From Volvox africanus (Eukaryota; Chlorophyta; Chlorophyceae; Chlamydomonadales; Volvocaceae): 64,000 nt of DNA. How positions within the stretch are numbered: position 1 is the stretch's first letter; each line of letters opens with the position of its first letter. Below the pieces are notes generated by a model, which was given only the letters and a program-made list of their open reading frames with translations, was not told where the DNA came from and searched no databases. Shown piece by piece: positions 36,836 to 46,859 of this stretch. Location of the stretch: positions 1,569,501 through 1,633,500 of the forward strand of contig BSDZ01000112.1 in assembly GCA_030268105.1 (NCBI GenBank), in the 5' to 3' direction. A program made the translations under genes and the position numbers.

Positions 36836-37342
36836 GATGTTCGTGCTTATCTCAGAGCGCCCAGGCGGGGCTCATAACCTGTTGAGGAGATAGAGGAAGT
36901 ATACCGCTGCAATGATGTATTACAGTAGTCAGAAGAGGTCAGAAGTATAAGACACTAGACGATTGCTAGCTGTTGGGTGACTATTGCAGTGCTCAGGCAC
37001 CCTTCAATACTAGTTCTGATGGCTACTGATCAACCACTCCCTGGAGCACTGCAGTCAAGTGTCTATGCAGTTCTCTACCATTGGGTAGTTGCCCAGCACC
37101 TACCACCAGCCAGTTCCTACCACTTGGCTGCTCAGCACCTATCACCTTGCACACTGCAACTGCCTGTCACAACTGCCGCCCTGCAACTGCTAGATAGGTA
37201 ACTGTGACGGTTTGCACCGTCCACAACTTAACAGACACATGTTGGAAGTTAGGAATATAGACCTCAAGGAGATGTATTCAGCCCTAGGTCTGAGCGTTTT
37301 GCCTTTCCTTTCTTATATGAGAGCAACTCTCTCGCGTCAATT

Positions 37343-37540
37343 TGTTAAGTTCTGGACGGTGCAAACCGTCGCTGTTACCTATCTAGCAGTTGCAGGGCGG
37401 CAAGGTGGTAGCTGTGACAGGCAGTTGCAGGGTGCAAGGTGGTAGGTGCTGGACAGCTGCCAAGTGGTAGGAAGTTGCTGGTGGTAGGTGCTAGGTAGGT
37501 ACCCAAGGGGAGACACTTGACTGCATAGACACGTGACTGC
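37343..37540 (+). repeat. Inverted LTR-A, truncated at array edge (unit 8)
   Basis: First ~198 bp of the inverted LTR-A, broken after CACGTGACTGC. Confidence 0.85.
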
Positions 37541-37582
37541 GAAACATACCCCGGTGGCTGCTCCATCCAAAGATCCTCCTTC
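37541..37582 (-). pseudogene. Copia-A RT fragment, left part of split copy
   Basis: On the minus strand this encodes part of the KEDLWMEQPPGY segment of RT. It continues at 50626 after a 13-kb nested insertion, with CCTTC duplicated at the junction. Confidence 0.85.
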
Positions 37583-37864
37583 TGTTGCGATTATGCGGGA
37601 TTTCACGTCATCGTAATACAGTTTGGTAATGGTTGTGTAAAAGCTCTTACTTAGGTGCGAGTAACTACGATGTGAGTTAGATGTCGAGACGAGTGCCGTA
37701 CAGTTATTATCGCGAGTATATTGTTTATGCACACTGTGCTCTAGTTAGTCTTGCGCGTTACTAATGTTGATACTATAATTATTTATGCCAAATATACACG
37801 GTTCCTGCGTCAATAGATTGTAATCTATCCACGTTTCGCATCGGTTGCTCCTATCTTCGTAAGA
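37583..37864 (+). repeat. LTR-C, 5' LTR
   Basis: 282 bp, TGTTGCGATTATGCGGG to CTTCGTAAGA. The 3' end is GA, not the canonical CA, and this is confirmed by the TSD and by the directly abutting PBS. Confidence 0.88.
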
Positions 37865-37879
37865 GGTTATGAGCCCCGG
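37865..37879 (+). other. Half initiator-tRNA-Met primer-binding site (Copia-C)
   Basis: GGTTATGAGCCCCGG immediately after LTR-C, complementary to the anticodon arm of initiator tRNA-Met. The following 280 bp (37880-38159) is untranslated leader with no other recognised feature. Confidence 0.8.
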
Positions 37880-38159
37880 CTCTTCTGAGCCGTAATTATC
37901 TCGTCAAGGCATAGGCATCAACCTTTTGGCCAAGCGCTTTCAATTGGTGATGGCAAATACAAGTCTGGCAACTTTGACTCTACAACTGAAGTCGCCAAAA
38001 GCTCTGAGTGCCGGAATCAGCGACTGCTCGTGGTGCGAGAATTGAGGAATCACTCGTGACGCGAATACTGGTCCACAAAATACGGAGCACAGCGACCGCC
38101 GCCTCTGGTCAATAACGACCATAATCGCCTGCCTACATCGGGAACTGTAACGCGCAACA

Positions 38160-39578
38160 ATGGGACAGGATAGGTTATCAGACCCATTAGGTCTGAGCAA
38201 TTATGCTACGTGGTCGTTCAGATTCCAATCTATGATGCAAGAGAACAACCTGGATAGATGGCTGAGAGACGAACCAATGACCGACGAGGACATCACTGCG
38301 TCAAACAAGGTCAGAAACATCCTTGTCAAAAATGTCCAAGATCATCACTTGGCAATTATCAGAGCAGCGCCCAACGCCAAGGGAGCATGGGAGAGGCTTG
38401 CGGCTGTTTTTGCGGCAAGCAGCGACGCAAGAAAATCTCAGCTTGTTGCTGAACTGTCAGCCCTTAAAATGGCACAAAATGAAGCCCTAATCTTATATCT
38501 GGCTCGCGTCCGCGATCTATATACGGACTTGGTGGAAGTGGGACACCCCGTTACCGAACGGGAAGTTACCTACAATCTACTGGTGGGACTCCCGAAGAAA
38601 TTCTCGGTCATTGTTACCACGCTGACAGTCAATGGCCAATACAATTTGGATACCGTGGGCGCTCAACTATTGGCTTTTGAGAAACGAGTCGATGCAGAGG
38701 GTGATTCCGTTGCTTTCAGTGCAACAAGCCAAAGAGACAATTGCAGCACCGGACAATATCACAGTGAGACTAGCCGCAATCACCATGACACAATTGAACG
38801 CGACTACGGAGGTAATTCAATCGCATTTGCCGGCACAAGTCGAGGAGGCACATGGAGCGCTGCCAACAACAGCCACGATGGATGGAACCATCGCGGCAAC
38901 ACGTTTGATCGAGGATACAGGAATATGCCAATCATCAATCAAGGCGATGCATGGAGTTATGGAAGAGATGGCCGCAACGGAGTAAGCCAACATGAACACA
39001 GATCAGGTTATGGCTACGGCGGGACAGTGCAATGCCAACTACGTGAAAATTATGGACATACCGCGCGACAATGCCGCGCACCACGCATGCCACAACCTCC
39101 AGGCCAAATAAGACGCAACAGACAAGATGGCAACTACAACCGCCAGGGCAACAGGAGCCACAACACCGTCGACGCCACAGCGTTATCCAGGCCAACAAGT
39201 CGACAGGAAAGTGGAGAGCGACGATCCAATCAACCAGAGAACTGCGCATTCGTGGGATCCCAATACGACAAATTACAAGGGTGGTACGTGGACTCCGGCG
39301 CATCTCACCACATCACGTACGACGAACGGGAGCTAACCAACGTGGTTGGAATAAGCCGACGGGAACGTTTTGATATCATGAGCATGGGTGGGGAAACCAT
39401 TCAACCTATCGCGGTAGGCACCCTCATACTGGTGTCCACACTCTACCCCGACACCAAAATCACCATCAACAACGTTTACGTGGTGCCACACAGCTGCGTC
39501 AAAGTCCTGTCCGTCTCGTCTATCAACGACAGATCCGATGAAGGGGAAATCATGCTCACCAAGCATATAGCTACGTAA
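38160..39578 (+). pseudogene. Copia-C gag-protease
   Basis: 472 open codons starting MGQDRLSDPLGLSNYATWSF, homologous to the Copia-A gag. It is Asn/Gly/Arg-rich in the nucleic-acid-binding region. The zinc knuckle reads CQLRENYGHTARQC, with Arg in place of the second Cys. The aspartic protease motif DSGASHHITYD lies around residue 375. The frame ends early at 39578. A 2-bp insertion near 39569 (CATATAGC) appears to throw the polyprotein out of frame, and the correct frame resumes upstream of 39632. Confidence 0.85.
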
Positions 39579-41965
39579 AACGTTATGGAAACATCATCAT
39601 TGCAGGCCGACGAGAAGGTAATTTATATAGGTTGGAGTGTGACGTCGGTCAACCTAACGACGCACATTTCAGCTTTGCCGGTGCTGCCCACGCCAAGCTG
39701 TCAAGCCAAAGCGAAGGCCTGTGGCACCGACGCTTTGGGCACATTGGACTCGGAGGTCTGCAGAAGCTAATCAGGCACGGAATGGTGATAGGCGTCAACG
39801 ATGTACCACAACAGAAGGTCACCCCCGCCAAGTGCGAGACTTGTGTTTTATCACGGCAAACGCGCGGAACCCACAAATCCACGGGGCACAAATCTGATAG
39901 ACCAATGGAGCTCATCCATGTGGACGTCTGCGGCCCCATGCCGGACAACACCCCAAAGGGGTCACGGTACATGACTGTCCTGATGGATGACTGCACAAAG
40001 TTTTCAGCAGTTGCATTCACCAACACCAAGGAGGCGGTTAAGGACAAGCTGGTAACGATGATAAATCAGCTGGAGAACATGTGTGGACATAAGACGTGGG
40101 AGATGCGGTCCGACAGAGGAGGAGAATTCGTCAATTCCCAACTACAAGCCTTCTTTGCTTCCAGAGGGATCAGGCATGGGCCAACAGTTGGATACACCCC
40201 TGAACAAAATGGCGCTGCAGAGCGATTAAACCGGACCCTGCTGGAAAAGATGCGCGCCCTATTGCTGGAATCCAAACTCCCTCAAAAAATGTGGGCTGAG
40301 GCGGCAGCCACAGCCAACTACCTACGCAATATATCCCCAGCAGATGGTATCTCCCGTACCCCGTACGAGCTCTTCACTGGAAAGGTTCCAGAGGTCGATC
40401 ATTTGCGCGTTTTTGGCTGCACGGCTTATGTCCTCGTGCCCAAGGCAAAGCGCAACAAACTGGATCCCGTGAGTCGACGAGGTATAATGGTGGGATATGG
40501 CGATGGGGGCAGCTACCGGATATTATTCCCGGACGGGTCAGTATCAAGACACAGGGATGTTGTATTCGATGAACAACAGGCCACGCACGAACCATACAAA
40601 CCCTCGGACGACAACCGTGACAATGCTGAAACTGACTCCGATTCCGACATGGACGACCCAGAGCCACGACCGAGAGCTGTCCCTATGTCCACCAATGCAC
40701 ACAATGGCGATGGCCACGAGCCGAATCCACCTCAACCACCACCTCCCGTAACACGCACAGCGCAAAGCTATCCAAATACAGCGGGAACAGGAGCCGTCAA
40801 CGATGGAGCGGGCCCATCGGGAAGCCAACCAAGGCAAGACCCAATACAACCTGAGGACACCGACGACTCCGACATTGAAGACATGGCAACAGAAGAAGAC
40901 ATGGATGAGGACAACACGAGGTTAGCCAACCGCTACCCCATCCGCGTGCGAAAGCGCCCATGTGAGTGGTGGCGCACTCAAAGATCGGTGGCAGCGCGTA
41001 TCAACATGGCCGCCAGAATACAAGAACCCAAATCTCACCATGACGCGATCAGAGGCCCTCACCGCATCAAGTGGCAGCAAGTGATGAACGACGAGATAAT
41101 TGCCCACATGACCAACGGTACATGGGAAATTGGCATTCCACTGCCTGGCACAAACGTCCTACCCTGCCGCTGGGTCTAAAAAGTCAAGACATGCCCTGAT
41201 GGCTCAATCGACAGATACAAGGCGCGTCTGGTTGCAAAGGGCTTCGCACAACGCGAGGGGGTGGATTTTGGAGAACTGTTTGCACCTACATCACGAGGTT
41301 CATCATTCCGGGCCATCCTGGCCATCGCCGCCGCAAGGGACTTCGACGTACACCAACTAGATGTCTCCACGGCATTTTTGAACGGCGACCTCAAAGAAGA
41401 AATCTGGATGAAACCACCACCGGGATACGACCTGGCGACCCCAGGAGCTGCCTGCCGTCTACTCAAGTCGATATATGGCCTCCGCCAAGCATCCCGCTGC
41501 AAGTACGACAAACTGTGCACCAAATTCGCTGAAATCGGACTCACCACATCTAAATCCGACCAAGTGATGTTTGTGAGAGCAAACAACAACAAAGGAGACG
41601 TGTTCGTGCTGGTCCACGTGGACGACATGTGCATTGCGGCTAAAGACCCCGAGCTGATCCGAATCTCAAGGCAGAAATCAGCAAACTATTCAAGGTGAGA
41701 GATCTTGGCCGCACATGAGGTATTTCTGGGCATGGAAGTTCGACGGCAGCCCAATGGAGAGATCACGCTATCACAATCCAGCTATGTGGAACGCATCCTG
41801 CATAAGCATGGCATGATCGAGGTTAAACCCAGAGCCATCCCCATAGCTGTGGGCGCAAAACTTCACCTGGACAAAGACACCGAGCTGTTGGAGGATCCGA
41901 CACCGTACAGAGCACTCATTGGCGAGCTCAACTACCTGGCAGTCAGCACGCGTCCAGACCTTGGC
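39579..41965 (+). pseudogene. Copia-C integrase and RT
   Basis: Integrase finger LWHRRFGH...CETC, catalytic core IHVDVCGP, RSDRGGEF and PEQNGAAERLN (D, D, E). An acidic linker (DSDSDMDDPEPRPR, ...) follows. RT begins at LPCRWV, where TAA at 41177-41179 replaces the expected Tyr codon, and continues KVKTCPDGSIDRYKARLVAKGF, LDVSTAFLNGDLKEEIW, LVHVDDMCIAA. A 1-bp loss near 41667 and a second frameshift near 41705 disrupt it further. The Gypsy-D insertion interrupts it after RPDLG at 41965. Confidence 0.88.
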
Positions 41966-42799
41966 TGTTGTACCTCTCCTTCATGTTTGCTCATAAGTAT
42001 CTGCACGTCTGAAGGCTTTGGACACCGATGCGCGAGCACTTGCAAGTACAGCAAGGCAAGCGAGAGCAAACAGAGACAGCGGAAGACTTCAAGACAAGAA
42101 GAGATATAACTTACAGTGTTACAGATCGAAGCGATGCAATGGACGAAATCGCCGTCAGCGCCGGAAGCAAGCAATCATCACGCGGCGGTGATAAGCGAAG
42201 TTTAGGCTTAGCTCGGGCTAAGTAGAATAGCGTATAGTGATTATAGTGTAGAACACACAAGTGTTCTCCGGTATCGAATGTCTTATCTTGCTTAGCCGTC
42301 CTCGCATCTGTTATACTCACAGCATCGCAATGTCGTACGATTCACACTAGGAGGCCGATCCTAAGTGTGACAACCCTACTGCGTATAGGCGATGTCCAAG
42401 CATAACAACGTATAAGCCTTTCCGGCATTCGCATGATGCAAGGGTCCGAATAACGATATTTGGTTGCAAGGCATGCATCGCGACGAGTGCGGCGCTCTCA
42501 ACGTGTGCTGTAATGAAGTAATATTATATCAAATAATATTACTTATCGTTTCATAGCACGAGCATAATGCGCACTTCAATGATTCGGCATTTCATGCATG
42601 CTAGGCGGATTTGCCATGATGCGATGTCGCGATGGATAATGATAACATGCCAAATGCATATATAAATGTATGCGAATACATCTATATCATGCAGGTTCAT
42701 TCATATGCAATAATCATTCATGCGTTCATCAAGATAACACTTTGCCTTGTAGGGTCGCATCAACCTACGCATCGGCGGGAAACGAACCGTAGCACAACA
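41966..42799 (-). repeat. LTR-D, 3' LTR of nested gypsy
   Basis: 834 bp, TGTTGTACC to GCACAACA on the plus strand. The adjoining minus-strand sequence GGGAGGGGGGATAAT (42800-42814) is a clear polypurine tract, which fixes the orientation as minus. Confidence 0.9.
42516..42544. other. Perfect 12-bp-arm hairpin inside LTR-D
   Basis: AAGTAATATTAT, loop ATCAA, ATAATATTACTT. Present in full LTR-D copies such as 49135-49170, and decayed where the LTR is truncated (57950-57975). Confidence 0.7.
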
Positions 42800-42858
42800 A
42801 TTATCCCCCCTCCCGTATGCAGCGTCCTCGCTGCTTCATACAGCATCGACTGCAAGGG

Positions 42859-44194
42859 TCATTGGGCTTGCGTGGCACGTTTGAGGGCTTCTTCGAGCAG
42901 GGGCTTCATGTCCTGCGAGAAGTTGCGTGCCAGTTCCCATGAGTTGTGCTCGATGGTATACCCTGTCCACTTGACCATGTACTCGTGTACTGTCCGCTTA
43001 CGTCGGTGTCGGCCCACACGACGCGCACGATAATCTAACACCCGCTCCACATCGTAAAACTTCTGTTTACCAGCAATCCAGGTCTCGGGAACTGGTTCTA
43101 TCGCTGCGGGGGCGTTAGCAGGCTCAGGGACAGGTTCCGTACCACGATAAGGACGAACAAGCGATACGTGAAACGTGGGGTGAATGGTCATATCAGCGGG
43201 CAATGCAAGCTCCACAGCCACATTCCCAACCATGCGCACGACAGGATACGGACCAATCCAGCGGGGTAAGAGTTTTCGGAATCCGTCGGCCAAGGAACGC
43301 AAGTTCTTGGTGCTTAGCAACACGAGTTGCCCTTCCGAAAACGTCACATCCTGCTTGGATTTGTTGTAGTATTCAGTCGTTCGTTGCTGCGCCGCGTCCA
43401 AACACGACTTCACGTCTGTGATTCGGGACATAAAAGACTTGGCAAAAAGTTTAGCAGCAGGCACGTTCACTTCCAACTCACGCCACATGGGTAGCGCGGG
43501 ATGAAATCCGTAGTTAAGAAAGAACGGACTTTTGCCTGTAGAGTGGTTAACAGCGTTGTTAAGCGCGAATTCTGCCGCAGTCAAATACGTATCCCAAACG
43601 AGAGGTGTGCGACCAGCATAATTGCGCAACATATCACCCAACGTGCGGTTTGTGTGTTCGGTTTGACCATCAGTCTGCGGGTGGTACGCTGTGCTCAAGT
43701 TGACACGCATGCCAACTAGCTTGCAGAGCGCTTCCCAAAACTTAGACGTGAACTGTCCACCATGGTCCGAGATCACATTTTTGGGAACCCCGTGTAACCG
43801 AACCACATTGTCGAAAAACAAACGTGCGGTTTGCTCAGCCGTGCAGGATGATGTGCATGGTGCTAGGTGGACCATCTTAGTCAGGCGATCGACCATTACG
43901 AACACCGCATCATATCCCCCCTCAGTTTTGGGCAGCGTGACTACGAAGTCCATGGAAACACTTTCCCAAGGCGCATCCGGGACAGGCAACGGTTGCAACA
44001 ACCCATGACCCTTACCGGACAAAGCCTTATTGCGCTGGCACAGACTGCATGTCTGCACGAAGTTCGCCGCATCGTTAGCCAAACGAGGCCACCAAAAGGA
44101 ACGTTGCACCAACTCGACCAACCGCTTGCTACCAGGGTGTCCTGCTAACGGGTCCTCGTGGAACCGCGCAAGGATGTCGTAGTGTAGCGCATCG
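42859..44194 (-). pseudogene. Gypsy-D integrase and chromodomain (5'-truncated pol)
   Basis: An open frame of 420 codons plus a short upstream piece matching [16 protein letters not shown]. It has the zinc-finger CSLC, core motifs [24 protein letters not shown] and [15 protein letters not shown] (D, D, E), the GPY/F region, and a C-terminal chromodomain ([19 protein letters not shown]...VKWTGYTIEHNSWEL). It lacks RT and RNase H, which were replaced by the inverted LTR block. Confidence 0.9.
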
Positions 44195-44698
44195 TGTTGT
44201 GCTACGGTTCGTTTCCCGCCGATGGGTAGGTTGATGCGACCCTACAAGGGGAAGTGTTATCTTGATGAACGCATGAATGACTATTGCATATGCATGAACC
44301 TGCATGATATATTTGCATACATTTATATATGCGTTTGGCATGTTATCATTATCCATCGCGACATCGCATCATGGCAAATCCGCCTAGCATGCATGAAATG
44401 CCGAATCATTGAAGTGCCCGAGCTAAGAGTGCCCGAGCTAAGAGTGCCTGAGCTAAGCCTAAACTTCGCTATTCACCGCCTCGTGATGATTGCTTGCTTC
44501 CGGCGCTGACGGTGATTGCGTCCATTGCACCGCTTCGATCTGTAAGACTGTAAGTTATATCTCTTCTTGTCTTGAAGTCTTCTGCTGTCTCTGTTTGCTC
44601 TCGCTTGCCTTGCTGTACTTGCAAGTGCTCGCGCATTGGTGTCGCAAGCCTTCAGACGCGCAGATACTGATGAGCAAACACGAAGGAGAGGTACAACA
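44195..44698 (+). repeat. LTR-D, inverted internal copy with deletion
   Basis: Plus-strand TGTTGTGCTACGG to GAGGTACAACA, 504 bp. It lacks about 330 bp in the middle, where three copies of a ~15-bp CCCGAGCTAAGAGTG motif mark the scar. Confidence 0.85.
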
Positions 44699-44701
44699 AA
44701 T

Positions 44702-44713
44702 TGGTATCGAGAC
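44702..44713 (+). other. Gypsy-D primer-binding site (inverted copy)
   Basis: TGGTATCGAGAC, 3 bp after the LTR, the type complementary to a tRNA 3' CCA end. The outer copy (minus strand, ~48577-48588) reads TGGTATTGAGAC. The gypsy thus uses conventional priming, unlike the copia elements. Confidence 0.6.
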
Positions 44714-45164
44714 AGGTTCGTTGCCTAACTGTCTCTCTTTGTCTAATCGGAAGTAGGTTCTTTCTGTGGCGAGTTCCAGTGACAAACCATGAGGACCGCT
44801 AGATACTTTTGCCGAAGACCTAGGTCGCGCCGTTTTGGACGCCGCCGCTTCCGGTTTGTAATTGTTTAATTGCTTTTGCTTAGATTGCTGCACTTGTTGT
44901 GTAAGTGTACGCCCTGAGTCGCAGATAATCTCAGTGCACCGGCATTGCTTGCCGCGGCGACTGAGACCGGCTTTCGTCCGGACCATTTGGCGACTCTTAT
45001 TGCCCAAACTACGGAGATCAGGACTCAGCTGGGCAAGTACTTGCTGAGTTTACTGAATCTTCTCAAGAGTACTGTCGGTAGGCTCACCGAATCGCTCTGT
45101 ACTCTTGTCTTTGCGATAGAAGTCGGCTTCTATTACGCAAACCTAGGGTAACGCTTCGTGCTCC

Positions 45165-45946
45165 ATGTCCGCAGAACACGACGATACGCCGCACACTAGC
45201 CTAGCTAGCCAACCCGATTTTGTTGTGGCTGCTAGAGCGCCGGATAGAGGTCTTGAGACTGTTGGCACGCGAGCCACTCAAGAGCCCCTTTTCCTTCAGA
45301 CCCCTGCTCACTTAATTGTGCCACATTCAGCAGTGAACACGAATATGGACAACACTGCTGGACCAAGGGTTCTGCCATTACCTCAAGCTCGAGGGCATGA
45401 TGACATCCCTGAGGTGATGAGATTGTCGATTCCCGTTCCTAGGCTCAATATTTCGCTGACCGACAAGACACCAGGGCATAGCATAGCTGATGCAACTCGT
45501 GCATACGTGCGTGACGCTAAAAAGTATCTCCAGGCTGTTCATGGTGGCGATAATGACGGTATCAGGTGTCTCTTCGTTGGTAACACCCTCGAGGGCTCAG
45601 CAAAGGACTGGTATCGTGAGTGGACCACCGCCCGGGGCGACTATACTTTTGACGAGATGATCGCCGCTTTGCTCGCACAGTTCGCTACTGAGGTTCAAGC
45701 ACGTGATGTGGAGGCTCGTAAGGTTTTGGCAGCCGGTAGCTACCACATGCGTCGGGGTGAAAATGTACCTGCGTACCAGTCACGCTTTGAAGCACTTGTG
45801 ACCCCCATTGCTGATCTCACTGAAACCGAGCGTGTCTTTTGGTTCAAGCGAGGCCTGACGAAACTTTTGGCTAAATGGTGCGCTACTGACTTGGCTGGGG
45901 TGCCGATCAAGTCGTATGATGCCTTGGTCACTTTTGCTAAGGGTTT
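45165..45946 (+). pseudogene. Gypsy-D gag, inverted 5' part
   Basis: Plus-strand frame from MSAEHDDTPHTSLASQPDF through the capsid-like region (AKDWYREWTTARGDYTFDEMI, FEALVTPIADLTETERVFWFKRGL) to LVTFAKG. It then runs into reverse-oriented protease-region sequence at about 45947-45951. It is a partial duplicate of the gag at 46860-48124. Confidence 0.88.
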
Positions 45947-45951
45947 TACCT

Positions 45952-46705
45952 TAATCAACAGAGTACCCTTGCACATATGCAGGGTTGCGGTCTCCATGTC
46001 GATGCGCGCGCGGTACTGCCGTAATGTCGAAGACCCCATTATGTAAGGTGCAGTCTCTGCTAAGCCCTGCAGCACGTACGGCCGGGTCACAACACGCAAA
46101 GGGCCTAACGATAGGCTAAGGGTGATCCTGCCCACGATGGGATGCTTACCCCCGTCAGCAAGGGTAACCTGTGGACAATCAGACGACTCTGGGGTCAACC
46201 CCAGCGCATTCACCTTTGCGACAGAGATGAAGTCGTCGCTGGCACCGGTGTCAACAAGTGCCTTCAGAGTACGGCCATTCAAACCGATCTGAACCACTGG
46301 GACACGGTTATCTACGAGCGACTGCCCAGCAGATAACATTAGTGCACTTAGGGCGGGTCCGTAACCTACGGCACCCTCATCAGGAGCTTCATACCAAACG
46401 TCAACCGAGGAGGATGTCCCTGGCCACGGAGCCAGCATACCCTCCCGATCCACACCATTAAACAAAACGGTGCCCGGCTCGAACCGGTGGACATGCCGCA
46501 TACCCCTTAACGATGCCTCTGCCTTGCGCCGACAGAAAGCGGGGAGTAGTACACATGCGGCGGTGCCTGGATATTGACTCCTACACCTCCTGTATATGGC
46601 CAACTGTTCCGACATCTCACGCAGAGACGAGGGGATGAACAAAACCACGTGGTTAGACAGATTGATAGACGACAGGGGACGGCGAGGTGTAAACAAATTA
46701 CACAA
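45952..46705 (-). pseudogene. Gypsy-D protease region
   Basis: Minus strand, aspartic protease motif LVDTGASDDFIS and flanking sequence as in 60926-61777. It is cut at its 3' side by the inversion breakpoint, after MHMCKGTLLIK. Confidence 0.85.
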
Positions 46706-46859
46706 CGAATCGAAGCAGAGAAGTCCCGTGCGTCCGTCAAGCGTGATGCGTCACGCAATGACTCGCTCGATGTGTCCAAGTACACAAGGCAACAATGCCT
46801 TAACGGCTGGCCGTAAGGATGACCACCGACCACGCGTTAGTTCAGAAATCCCGGGCGGT

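Larger units (their letters stand above)
33607..37233 (-). mobile_element. Defective Copia-A provirus (unit 8)
   Basis: LTR-A 33607-33953 and LTR-A 36880-37233, PBS 36867-36879. Same gag-to-integrase deletion and same 249-bp insert as unit 6, so units 6 and 8 descend from one provirus-bearing ancestor. Confidence 0.88.
1..37540. repeat. Tandem array of eight ~2.94-kb TE-derived units
   Basis: The same long sequence recurs head to tail, phased here on TTTTAAACCC at 1, 2944, 6212, 9107, 12375, 22700, 28999 and 31948. Units without insertions are about 2.94 kb (for example 2943 and 2949). Units 2 and 4 are about 3.27 kb because they carry a 322-bp TRIM plus its 5-bp TSD. Units 5, 6 and 8 are longer because they carry copia proviruses. 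Unit 8 breaks off at 37540. Unit order within each copy is: copia 3' remnant, solo LTR-B, unidentified 0.77 kb, copia gag remnant, LTR-A, 109-bp spacer, inverted LTR-A, hairpin, LTR-A stub, AT-rich tail. No continuous open frame spans a unit, so a protein-coding satellite is unlikely. Confidence 0.95.
31948..37540. repeat. Array unit 8 (copia provirus, truncated)
   Basis: Copia-A provirus at 33607-37233. The inverted LTR-A begins at 37343 and is cut at 37540, where an unrelated Copia-A RT fragment begins. This is the right edge of the array. Confidence 0.9.

Noticed and set aside
1..37540. CRISPR or simple satellite interpretation of the repeats
   Set aside because: Repeat units are kilobases long with LTR structure and polyproteins. 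There are no short repeat/spacer patterns.
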